The translations under genes were made by a program, and so were the position numbers. Positions 27,262-35,637 of a stretch of 64,000 nucleotides of DNA are shown one piece after another. The notes beneath the pieces were generated by a model. The model did no database searches, had not been told where the DNA came from, and was given only the letters and a program-made list of their open reading frames with translations. This DNA is from JADFOJ01 sp041580235 (GTDB lineage: Bacteria > Planctomycetota > Phycisphaerae > Phycisphaerales > SM1A02), in contig JBFGEG010000001.1 of the NCBI GenBank assembly GCA_041580235.1, positions 62,001-126,000 on the forward strand, in the 5' to 3' direction. Numbering within the stretch: position 1 is the stretch's first letter; each line of letters begins with the position of its first letter.

Positions 27262-30200
27262 TCATTCCTCCTTGAGGAACTGCGGCAGGTAGCGGTAGTA
27301 CACCTCGAGCGTCAGCGTCGCCATCGCCGTCTGGTAGACGCGACCCGCGACCGCGGCCCAGCGGCCTTCGGGATCCCAGCTGCCGGCGGCCAGGCCCTCC
27401 GTCCGCTGGTTCTCCAGAAGCACCTGCTTGATCGACTCGTTCCAGGTCTCCCACTCCTGTCCCTGGTGCTGGAACATGGCCAGCGTCCCGTAGTACCAGT
27501 AGTAGGTGTTGGCATCGGGATCCCACTGCGGCTCGTTGTGCAGCAGATAGGAGGCGGACTCCTTCTGCCGCATGTCGTCGCGTGTGGCCCCCAGCAGCTG
27601 CCTGACGAACATCCCCTCCGCGGTCATCGCGGGCGTGATCTCGCGCTGCGGCTGATAGGCGTAGAGCCCCGGCTTGCCCGGACGGTGCACGAGCTCCAGC
27701 CAGTTGCCGGCAACCTCGAAGGCCTCGTCGGGCACGTCGATCCGTGCCCGCCGCGCGCTCTGCAACGCCATGATCTGCCAGCCCAACACCGACGTGTCAC
27801 CGACCTGGCCGGGACGGTAGCGCCACCCCCCGACGAACTTGTTGCGCGCCTTGAAGATGAAATCGACCGCCGACTCGACCGCGGGCCGTAGACGCGGGTC
27901 CTGCGTCATGCCGTATGCCTCGGCGAGGGCGATGGCGGCGATGCCCTGGCTGTACATGGACTCGCCGAACATGAGATCGCCGTTGTCCTTCTGGTGCATC
28001 AGCAGCCAGTTCAAGCCCCGCTCGACGGCGCGGCGGTACGGCCCCTCACGGGTGTGCGTGTGATCGGCGGCCTGGAAGCACAGCAGCGCAAGCCCCGTCA
28101 GCGCCACGTCGCACTTCACCCGCTGCGTGCCGGAACACTGCCCGCAGTCGTCGTCGAAGTGCGATCCGTTCCAGCGGCCGTCGGGCCCCTGATGGCGGGC
28201 CAGCCAGTCGAGCGCCATGGCCACGGCCCGCTCGGTCTGGCGGGTGCCGCCCATCTTCTCGAGCACCTTCTCGCGCACGTCAGCCGCGCGGTGGCGGAAC
28301 GCCTCCGGCGCCGGTGAAGTTCGCGTCGGCACCTTCAGATCGAGATCGAGGCTCGCCAGGACCATCGCGTCGGGAGCCGAGACCCGGACCCGCTGCGGAT
28401 CGATGTCGATGCGGGTCGGCCTGAACCGGTCATCCCAGATGGGCGTGGCCAGGACCTGTGACGAGGGCGCGGCCGGCGCCACGTCGCGAGACGGCGTGCG
28501 CACGGGCAGACGCAGGTGGACACGGGGCGCGTCCTCCGGAACGACACGCAGCTCAACGCGGCGCTCCGGCTCGCTGGCGACCGAGGAGCCTTCCACAAGC
28601 GGCAGTTCGAACGGCACGGGATTGCGCGGCGCGTCGATGGCCAGGGCCACGTCGTCCCGGGACGCGAGCAATATCGGCGCCTCGCGTGGTCGCACCGCGG
28701 CCAGGCTGACGGCGGCCGGGTCGCCGGGCTCGGCATGCGGCTCGATCCGCGGAGCCGCAAAGTCGGGCCGCGATCTGGTGGCGGCCTCGGGCACGGCGAT
28801 CGGCTGGAGAGCCGGCACGGCCGCCATTGCACCGGGGTTCGGCGCCGCCTCGGCGGCTTCCGGCGTCTCCTCACGCGGCGGCTCCGCCGACGGCAGGGCG
28901 ACCGCGAAGGTGGCGGGATCGATCGAATCGGTCTCGGTCGCGACGTACGATCTCATCGCCACCGGCGTCGATGCGCGGCGCGGCGCGGCGTCCGCGAAGT
29001 GCTCGTCGGGGCTGGCGGCCGTCGTCGTGGTCGCCGCCACGACCGCGATCGTCGCCGTGACCGGGGGCTCGGCCTTCATGACCGGCTCCGCCCGTCGAGC
29101 ATCGACCTCGACCGTCGCGACGTCGGGCGGCATCGCCGCCTCCCCGCCGCGGCTTCGCATCTGCTCCGACGGAGTCTCCAGCCTGACCGGCTCCGCCCGG
29201 TCCACGCTCGCCGCGGTCTGAACCATGGGCCCGGGCGGTGCGGAACCGCGCCGGGGTGCCGCGTCCGCAAAGTGACGCGGGTCCGTGTCGGCACCCAGAG
29301 CTTCGGCGGCGGCCGGCACCAGGGCCAGGGTGATGGGCGCGTCCGGCGGGATCGAGGCCACGAGCGTCTCCGCCCGCGGGGGCGCCGCCCGCTCCGTGGC
29401 GCTGGTGGACGCGACCGCCTCGCTCTGGCGGCTGCGTGCCTGCTCGGAGGGCGTGTCGAGCTCGACCGGCACCGGCGATGCCATGGAGGCCGTCTGGAAC
29501 AGCGGCGTCGGCGGCGCGGTCTGCGGCGGGGCGTCGTGGCCGGCGGCCTCCAGCGCCGGCTCGGACTCGATGCGGGTCAGCTCGACCGTGGCCGGCGGCG
29601 CGGCGCTGGCGGGCTCCATCCGGGGCAGCGGCGACTCGGCGGGACGGTCACCCTGGGTCTCCGGGAGACGCACCTGCAGCTCCACGGCAGTCAGCTCGCC
29701 GCGGATCTGCTGGGCGAGTCCTGCGCCGATCGACGGCGAGGTCAAAACCACGCGCATGCCCTGTCCCGGACGTTGCCACTTGGAGATCGCGGCGGTCACG
29801 CCCCAGAATGCGAACGACAGCATCAGCAGCATGTGCACGAGCAGCGACACGAGCATGCACTTGGCCAGCAGCGAGAGCTTGCGGTACTCGAGCTTCTGAA
29901 GGAGGCCGATCAGCACGAGCATCAGCACGACGGTCGCGAGCATCCACAGGAGATACGGCCACACCGTGGGCCATAGCGTTCCCCAGTTGAGCGTGGCGCG
30001 ATGGCTCTCGGTCCGCATGAAGACCTCGCGTGAGGTCGTGTATCGCAGGTCGTAGTCGGTCTCGGCGTCGCCGGAGGCGTAGTACAGCCCGAACCCCTCG
30101 AGCGTCACCGCGGGGTCGAGCTCATTGGCGGGCGTGTTCACGTCGTCGCCCAGGTTGACGGCGGCGGTGTGGTCACCGGCGATCCGGCGCGAACGGTAGA

Positions 30201-30975
30201 GATCGAACCCGCCCTCACCGCCCGGCCGGTCGGACGCGAAGTAGACGAAATCGCCGGCGGGGCTCACCGACGGTGCCGTGTCGTCGAACTCGGTGTTGAT
30301 GTTCGAGAGGGCGACGACAACGGGCTCGGCGTCCCGCACCGAGACCTGGTAGAGGTCGAAGTCGCCCGGGCCCGTCCGGCCCGAAGCCGGGCGATTGGAG
30401 GCAAAGTACAGCGTCGCGCCGTCGGGGGTCAGGCCGGGGCCGTAGTCGTCCTGCCGCGAGTTGATGCCGGGGCCGAGGTTGACCGGGGCCGTCCAGGCCT
30501 CCCCCTCGCGCCGGCTCACCCACAGGTCGTACTCGCCCTCACCGCCGGCCCGGTTGCTGCAGAAGAAGAGCACGGTGCCGTCGGGCGACACCTGGGGGTC
30601 GAGCTCGTCCGCCTCGGTGTTGAGCGGCAGCGGCTGCGGCACGCTCCAGCCCGTGGACGTCTTCTGGCACCAGTAGAGATCGGCGTTGCGCCCCGTCTCA
30701 CCGCGAGCGAAGAAGAGGCTCCGGCCGTCCGCGGTCACGCTCGGTGCGAAGTCGTCGGTGACACTGTTGACGGGTCGGACCAAATCCAGAGGCGGTCGCC
30801 ACAGGATGTCGCGCGGCGACGTCTCGGTCGCGAGACGGTCGATCGTGTCCGCATCCGTGAAGAAGTCCGTACGGTGCTCGCGCAGGTGCCAGGCCAGGCC
30901 CGCACCGCCCCCCATCGCGACAAGGCCGAACACCGTGAACCCCACAGCGAGCCATCGTTTGGTCGAGCGTTTCAT
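27262..30975 (-). CDS. Envelope protein: PD40 propeller, membrane hairpin, Pro-rich linker, squalene-cyclase-like barrel
   Basis: 1237 residues. An N-terminal membrane anchor (about 8-28) is followed by PD40/WD40-like repeats (about 70-305; FAPSVTADGRSLFFARG, DPQVSPDGTVLFFCSN). Two more membrane segments come next (about 340-362 and 372-400), then about 500 residues rich in Ala, Pro and Thr that could span the periplasm. The C-terminal third (about 905-1237) is an alpha/alpha barrel of the prenyltransferase/squalene-hopene-cyclase fold (AVAMALDWLARHQGPDGRWNG, GGWRYRPGQVGDTSVLGWQIMAL). The catalytic DxDD motif of hopene cyclases is not seen. It is last in an operon with TPR, ExbB and ExbD genes, so it may be a motor-coupled envelope component. 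Confidence 0.8.
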   Translation of the reverse strand: MKRSTKRWLAVGFTVFGLVAMGGGAGLAWHLREHRTDFFTDADTIDRLATETSPRDILWRPPLDLVRPVNSVTDDFAPSVTADGRSLFFARGETGRNADLYWCQKTSTGWSVPQPLPLNTEADELDPQVSPDGTVLFFCSNRAGGEGEYDLWVSRREGEAWTAPVNLGPGINSRQDDYGPGLTPDGATLYFASNRPASGRTGPGDFDLYQVSVRDAEPVVVALSNINTEFDDTAPSVSPAGDFVYFASDRPGGEGGFDLYRSRRIAGDHTAAVNLGDDVNTPANELDPAVTLEGFGLYYASGDAETDYDLRYTTSREVFMRTESHRATLNWGTLWPTVWPYLLWMLATVVLMLVLIGLLQKLEYRKLSLLAKCMLVSLLVHMLLMLSFAFWGVTAAISKWQRPGQGMRVVLTSPSIGAGLAQQIRGELTAVELQVRLPETQGDRPAESPLPRMEPASAAPPATVELTRIESEPALEAAGHDAPPQTAPPTPLFQTASMASPVPVELDTPSEQARSRQSEAVASTSATERAAPPRAETLVASIPPDAPITLALVPAAAEALGADTDPRHFADAAPRRGSAPPGPMVQTAASVDRAEPVRLETPSEQMRSRGGEAAMPPDVATVEVDARRAEPVMKAEPPVTATIAVVAATTTTAASPDEHFADAAPRRASTPVAMRSYVATETDSIDPATFAVALPSAEPPREETPEAAEAAPNPGAMAAVPALQPIAVPEAATRSRPDFAAPRIEPHAEPGDPAAVSLAAVRPREAPILLASRDDVALAIDAPRNPVPFELPLVEGSSVASEPERRVELRVVPEDAPRVHLRLPVRTPSRDVAPAAPSSQVLATPIWDDRFRPTRIDIDPQRVRVSAPDAMVLASLDLDLKVPTRTSPAPEAFRHRAADVREKVLEKMGGTRQTERAVAMALDWLARHQGPDGRWNGSHFDDDCGQCSGTQRVKCDVALTGLALLCFQAADHTHTREGPYRRAVERGLNWLLMHQKDNGDLMFGESMYSQGIAAIALAEAYGMTQDPRLRPAVESAVDFIFKARNKFVGGWRYRPGQVGDTSVLGWQIMALQSARRARIDVPDEAFEVAGNWLELVHRPGKPGLYAYQPQREITPAMTAEGMFVRQLLGATRDDMRQKESASYLLHNEPQWDPDANTYYWYYGTLAMFQHQGQEWETWNESIKQVLLENQRTEGLAAGSWDPEGRWAAVAGRVYQTAMATLTLEVYYRYLPQFLKEE

Positions 30976-31014
30976 GCGGCGACGCCTGTTCCCTGCCCGT
31001 GAGAAGCCTGATGC

Positions 31015-31431
31015 CTAGTGCTGCTCGCCGATCACGGTGTCCAGATACGGCTCCTGGATCCCCGCGCCCTTGCAGATGTCCAGAACCCGCACCACGTTGG
31101 CGTAGGCGGTGGCGCGATCGCCGCGGACCGTGACCTTCTGCTCGGGATTGCCCGCGACCGCCCGCTCGATGAGCGAGCGGAGCTCGCTCACGTCGATCCT
31201 GCGGCCGCTGACGATGATGACCCCCTCCTCGTCCACATTGATGATGATCTCGCGCAGCGCCGTGGAGATGGGCCCCGAGAACGATGCCTGCGGCAGGGCC
31301 ACCTGCATCTCCCGCTCGGTCTGGTGGAAGGTCGTGGCCACCAGGAAGAAGATCAGCAGCAGGAAGACCATGTCGATGAGGGGCGTCATCTCCAGGGTCA
31401 CGCCGCGCTCCGCTTCACCTGATCGGATCAT
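31015..31431 (-). CDS. ExbD/TolR family biopolymer transport protein
   Basis: 138 residues from ATG 31431, which GAGGAGG precedes by 8 nt; an upstream in-frame start at 31509 lies inside exbB. It has a short cytoplasmic N-terminus, then one TM helix with the proton-pathway Asp in EMTPLIDMVFLLLIFFLV. A periplasmic domain follows (VALPQASF; RGDRATAYANVVRVLDICKGAG). It works with the ExbB encoded just upstream as a proton-driven motor. Confidence 0.93.
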   Translation of the reverse strand: MIRSGEAERGVTLEMTPLIDMVFLLLIFFLVATTFHQTEREMQVALPQASFSGPISTALREIIINVDEEGVIIVSGRRIDVSELRSLIERAVAGNPEQKVTVRGDRATAYANVVRVLDICKGAGIQEPYLDTVIGEQH

Positions 31432-31444
31432 GGATCGGTCCTCC

Positions 31445-32254
31445 TCAGGTGGTGGCAATCTCGATGCCGCGTCCGGGCGTTTCCGGGATCGCGGCCTCGT
31501 CGGCGACACGCGGCGCGGGGTCGGCGTCCATGGCCGTTCCCTCCACGAACTCCTCGACGAAGTCCACAGTCATGTAATCGATGTCCGCGACGAGCCGATC
31601 GATCCGGGCGGAGATCCAGTGGTAGCAGATCAGGACGGGGATGGCGACGGCCAGCCCGGCGGCGGTCGTGATCATCGCCTCATAGATCCCCTCGGCGAGC
31701 ATCTCGGTCTTGCCCAGCGCCTCGGCGGACATGGCCACGGTCTGGAAGGCGGTGATCATGCCGAGGATCGTTCCGAGCAGGCCCAGCAGCGGTGTCACGG
31801 ACGCGATGACCGCCAGCGATCTCAGGTACTTGCGAAGCTTGAGCACTTCGCGCTCGCCCGCCTCCTGGATGTACTTCTCGACGACCTCCTGTGAGCGTCC
31901 GATCTTGCGAATCCCGGCCGCGAAGACCTTGGCGACGGGGCTCTTGTGCTTTCGGCAGTAATCGATCGCCGACGACGTGTCGCCGGGCTCCAGCACCTTC
32001 TTGAGCCCCGGCAGGAAGGCCGGCGGAATGACGGCGCCGCGGCGTGTGCTGAGCAGACGCTCCACGATGACGCCCACGGCCACCAGCGAGCACAGGCCGA
32101 TGGGGATCATCATGAAGCCGCCCTTCTGGATGAAGTCCAGAACGCTCTGGATCTGGACGGACGCGGGCACGTCCAGGGCCTCCGCCGGTACCGGAGCGAC
32201 GGCCGGTGCCTGGGCGGTGAGCGCCGAGAGGATCATGACCATGATTTCGTTCAC
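31445..32254 (-). CDS. MotA/TolQ/ExbB family proton-channel protein
   Basis: 269 residues with three TM segments. GTG 32254 follows GAGGGAG by 8 nt. An N-terminal stretch with a possible signal (VMILSALTAQAPAVAPVPA) precedes the conserved GGFMMIPIGLCSLVAVGVIVERL. The family signature is ASVTPLLGLLGTILGMITAFQTVAM, and AMITTAAGLAVAIPVLICYHW follows. It pairs with the ExbD-type protein encoded 13 nt downstream to use the proton gradient for work on the envelope. Confidence 0.93.
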   Translation of the reverse strand: MNEIMVMILSALTAQAPAVAPVPAEALDVPASVQIQSVLDFIQKGGFMMIPIGLCSLVAVGVIVERLLSTRRGAVIPPAFLPGLKKVLEPGDTSSAIDYCRKHKSPVAKVFAAGIRKIGRSQEVVEKYIQEAGEREVLKLRKYLRSLAVIASVTPLLGLLGTILGMITAFQTVAMSAEALGKTEMLAEGIYEAMITTAAGLAVAIPVLICYHWISARIDRLVADIDYMTVDFVEEFVEGTAMDADPAPRVADEAAIPETPGRGIEIATT

Positions 32255-32288
32255 GTTTCCAACTCCCTCTTAGGTATCGTTGTGCGCT

Positions 32289-35200
32289 TCATCGTCCCGG
32301 CAGCGTACGAGCGTCGATCTCCGCGAGACGCTTGGCCGCGAGACCGGCCCACTTCGTCTGCGCGTGCTGACGCTGCACCTGCTCGTACTGCTTGCGAGCA
32401 TCGACCGGGTTGCCCACCTCCTGGAAACAGCGGCCTGCCTCGTACAGCGCCGCCGCACTCCACTCGGGGTAGGCGTACAGGATGTCCACCTTGAGCAGCT
32501 CGCTGACCGCCTCGTCATACTTCTGCTGCGCGAACAGGCACTCGCCGATCTGGAACTGCGCTCGGGCCGCGCTGGGGCCCTGGTGGCGATCGACGACGAT
32601 CTCGTAGCTCTGGACCGCATCGTCGTAGCGGCCCTGGTTCTCCCGGGCCCAGCCGATTCCGAACTGCGCCTGGAACCAGAGCTCCGAATCCTGCCAGCGT
32701 TCGAGGTACGCGGCAAACGTCTCCTCGCTGCGTGTCCAGTCCTGCAGTGATGCGTAGGACTCGCCGAGCCGCAACATGGCCGCCTCGCACGCCTTGTCGT
32801 CGGGATACTCCCGGATCACGTGCGTGAGATGCTCCACGGCCTGACGGGGGTGCCCGGTGTGAATGAGGGCCTCGGCGCAGAGGAGCCGGGCCGACGGCAC
32901 GATCTGGGGCTCGGGCTCGTCGTCGAGCCAGGTCTCCAGCAGCTCGCTCGCCCGTTGGTGATTGCCCAGGTGAAACTCGCACAGCCCCAGCCGGTAGGTG
33001 CACTGGCGGCGCAGCGACGGCGACACCGTCTCGCTGGAGGCGTTGCGCTGAATCCGGCGGAGCAGCTTCGCCGCCTCCCCATGACGCTCGGACTCGAACT
33101 CCAGCTCGGCCAGCTCCAGAAGAGCGTGGTTCTCGATCGGCTCCGCCGAGTTCTGATCGATCACGCTCCGGTACGCCTGGGCGGCCTCGGCGCTGCGACC
33201 GAGCGATCGAAGGCACCACGCCTTCTCGTACCAAAGCGACGCCCTGAGCGACGGCTCCAGCTCCGGCAGATGATCCCCCTCCACGAACTCGATGGCCGCC
33301 AGCGCCTGCTCCTGCGATTCCGCGTCGCTCGCCGCGCCCCGTCGCGACAGGGCGATGGCGTGCAGGGCCGATGCCTCCGGCCGTCTCTCGTGTAACGGGT
33401 AGGCTTGATTGAAGCGATCGAGGACCGGGGCCGCCTGCTCGAACTGGCGAGCCGCCATGAGCGCCTGGCCTTCCTGGAAAAGCGCCTCGGCAGCCAGCTC
33501 GTCGTCCGTCGCGCTCTGGGCGGCCCGACCGAACCACGTGGCCGCCTCCACATCGTTGCCGTTGGCCAGCGCGATCGCGCCCAGGTGGTTCATGGCGTGC
33601 GGGGCGAACGCCGACTCCGGGCCTTCGGCCAGGACCTGCTCGAACGCGACGGCCGCCTCGTCGGGGCTGTCGAGCTCGATGAGGACCTGGCCGCTCTCGA
33701 ACAAAGCGTGGACTCGATGAGGCGTCTGGTCAAACTCGTCGAGCAGCTGGCGGAACGTGCCCAGCGCAGTGCGATGCTGGTCCTGGCGCTGCTGGGCCAG
33801 CCCCAGCTTGAGCAGCGCGTCGTCCACGGACGCCTGTTCCGTGCCGAAGGAGAGATAGTCTGCAAGGTCCTGTTCCGCGTCGGGCCAGTGACCCCGCTGG
33901 AAGTGCCCGTCGCCGAGAGCCAGCAGCGCAGGACGGTACTCCGGCGCCGTCTCGCGACCCTGGGCAACCTGCGCCAGCCAGGGCTCCGCCTGCTCGTAGC
34001 GTGACTGCTGGTGCAGGGCCATCCCCAGCCGGTACCGCGCCTGATCGGCTTGCCGGTGGTCGGGCCACCGGTCGAGCAGGGTCGTGTACAGCGTCCCCGC
34101 CGTCTCGTAGTCACCGAGCAGGTACGTGTTCTCCGCGGTGAGGAACGCCACGTCGCGTGACAGCCCGGTGCCGGCGTACTGCTCCTCGAACTCCCGACAG
34201 AGCGCGAGGCTCTCGCCGTAACGCCGCTGCTGGTGGTGCGCCGCCGCCATGAGCTCCAACGCGTCGCCCGACAGCTCGTGGTCCTTGTACCGCGCCCGGA
34301 ACTCGCCGAGCACCTCGATGGCGGACTCCGCATCGTCCGAACGCAGCAGCGCCACGGCTCGGTCGTAGGTCATCTGCGGGAGCAGATCGCTGCCGGGGTA
34401 CCGCTCGAGCGACAAGGCAAGCTCCTGCGCCGCTCGCTCGTGCTCGCCCCGCCGCAGCGCGCACTTGGCCGACCAGTAGGCGGCGTCGTCCTGAAACGCC
34501 GCGCCGCCGGTGGCGGCGAGACGCTCGAACTGCTCCAGGGCGCGGTCGTAGCTCTCAACGTCAAACCACACGCGGCCTCGCAGCAGCAGCGCCGCCGTGG
34601 CCACGCCGTCGCCGCGGTCGGCGTACTGCGCGATCATCTGATCGAGCAGCTTTCCGGCGCCCTCCAGGTCGCCGCCCCGGTGCAGCAGCACGGCCAGGCC
34701 GTACATCGCGTCGGGTACGAACTCATCGCGACCGGTCTGAATGACGTCGGTGTAGTGGATGGAGGCTCCCTCGTCATCACCGGCGTGATGAAGGCTCTGG
34801 GCCAGCAGCAGCGCCGCGCGATCGGCGTGGGTGCCTCCGGGATACTGCTGCAGCATCGCCTCGAAACGGGCGGCCGCCTGCGGGTATTCGGCCCGCGCCA
34901 TCTCGGCCAGCCCGCGAAAGAGCTCGGCTCTCTGTCGCTGCGGGCTCTGGGGCCACCGCGCGTCGAGGAGCTTGCAGGGGCGCTCCACCTGGTCGTAGCG
35001 CCCTGCCTCGTACAGCGCTTCGACCTGAAGAGCCGCCGCCTCGTCCGCGAGCTCGTGGTCGAGGTGGTCGCGAACGACCTGGTCGAACACGGACGCCGCC
35101 TCACCGGGGTTGCCCAGCGTGAGCCGACTCTGGCCGAGCATCATGAGCACCTCAACGGGGTACTCGAAGTCGTCGGGCGGCTCCAGCTCGTTGAGCGTAT

Positions 35201-35462
35201 CGATCGTCTGCTGGAACTCACCGGTCCGGAAGAGACAGACGGCGAGCCCGTAGCGGGCCATCGGCGCTTTGTCGCTGTCGGGATACTCGCGAAGGAACTT
35301 CCGGTACTCGGCGGCGGCGTGATCGTACATGCCGCGGTTGAGCAGCCCGTTGCCCGTGAAGTATCCGCGCAGCGCCGCCCTGCTGTTGGAACCGGACTGA
35401 GCCATCGCGGGCGCGCTGCCGATCAACACCGCGCACAGAGTCGAGAGGAGCAAATTTCTCAT
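32289..35462 (-). CDS. Exported TPR protein of the ExbBD operon
   Basis: 1057 residues with a signal peptide (MRNLLLSTLCAVLIGSAPAMAQ). Almost the whole chain is tetratricopeptide repeats of the BamD/YbgF kind, for example MYDHAAAEYRKFLREYPDSDKAP and GRYDDAVQSYEIVVDRHQG; I count well over twenty units. It is a periplasmic protein-binding scaffold. It is the first gene of the operon TPR-ExbB-ExbD-PD40 protein, with 34 nt to exbB. In other bacteria a TPR protein (YbgF/CpoB) is encoded with TolQR, so this may be a distant functional analogue. Confidence 0.88.
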   Translation of the reverse strand: MRNLLLSTLCAVLIGSAPAMAQSGSNSRAALRGYFTGNGLLNRGMYDHAAAEYRKFLREYPDSDKAPMARYGLAVCLFRTGEFQQTIDTLNELEPPDDFEYPVEVLMMLGQSRLTLGNPGEAASVFDQVVRDHLDHELADEAAALQVEALYEAGRYDQVERPCKLLDARWPQSPQRQRAELFRGLAEMARAEYPQAAARFEAMLQQYPGGTHADRAALLLAQSLHHAGDDEGASIHYTDVIQTGRDEFVPDAMYGLAVLLHRGGDLEGAGKLLDQMIAQYADRGDGVATAALLLRGRVWFDVESYDRALEQFERLAATGGAAFQDDAAYWSAKCALRRGEHERAAQELALSLERYPGSDLLPQMTYDRAVALLRSDDAESAIEVLGEFRARYKDHELSGDALELMAAAHHQQRRYGESLALCREFEEQYAGTGLSRDVAFLTAENTYLLGDYETAGTLYTTLLDRWPDHRQADQARYRLGMALHQQSRYEQAEPWLAQVAQGRETAPEYRPALLALGDGHFQRGHWPDAEQDLADYLSFGTEQASVDDALLKLGLAQQRQDQHRTALGTFRQLLDEFDQTPHRVHALFESGQVLIELDSPDEAAVAFEQVLAEGPESAFAPHAMNHLGAIALANGNDVEAATWFGRAAQSATDDELAAEALFQEGQALMAARQFEQAAPVLDRFNQAYPLHERRPEASALHAIALSRRGAASDAESQEQALAAIEFVEGDHLPELEPSLRASLWYEKAWCLRSLGRSAEAAQAYRSVIDQNSAEPIENHALLELAELEFESERHGEAAKLLRRIQRNASSETVSPSLRRQCTYRLGLCEFHLGNHQRASELLETWLDDEPEPQIVPSARLLCAEALIHTGHPRQAVEHLTHVIREYPDDKACEAAMLRLGESYASLQDWTRSEETFAAYLERWQDSELWFQAQFGIGWARENQGRYDDAVQSYEIVVDRHQGPSAARAQFQIGECLFAQQKYDEAVSELLKVDILYAYPEWSAAALYEAGRCFQEVGNPVDARKQYEQVQRQHAQTKWAGLAAKRLAEIDARTLPGR

Positions 35463-35582
35463 TGTGAATCATTCCCCCTTGCGTTCATCCGCGCCCGACG
35501 ACAGGCCCTGCCGGCCGCGGGCTCTTCCCATGTCTACCCTACGCCCGAAGCGGCGGCCGGATCGACCCATTAGCATAGAACA

Positions 35583-35610
35583 GGGGGAGACACGCGGACA
35601 TGTCTCCCCC
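35583..35610 (-). terminator. Hairpin between the M56 gene and the TPR operon
   Basis: GGGGGAGACA (35583-35592) pairs perfectly with TGTCTCCCCC (35601-35610) around an 8-nt loop. It lies 27 nt past the M56 stop (minus strand), followed on that strand by TGTTCTAT. It separates the BlaI/M56 operon from the TPR operon; read on the plus strand it has no gene to serve. Confidence 0.65.
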
Positions 35611-35637
35611 CGCCAATTCTTCGGGCTTACCGGACCC

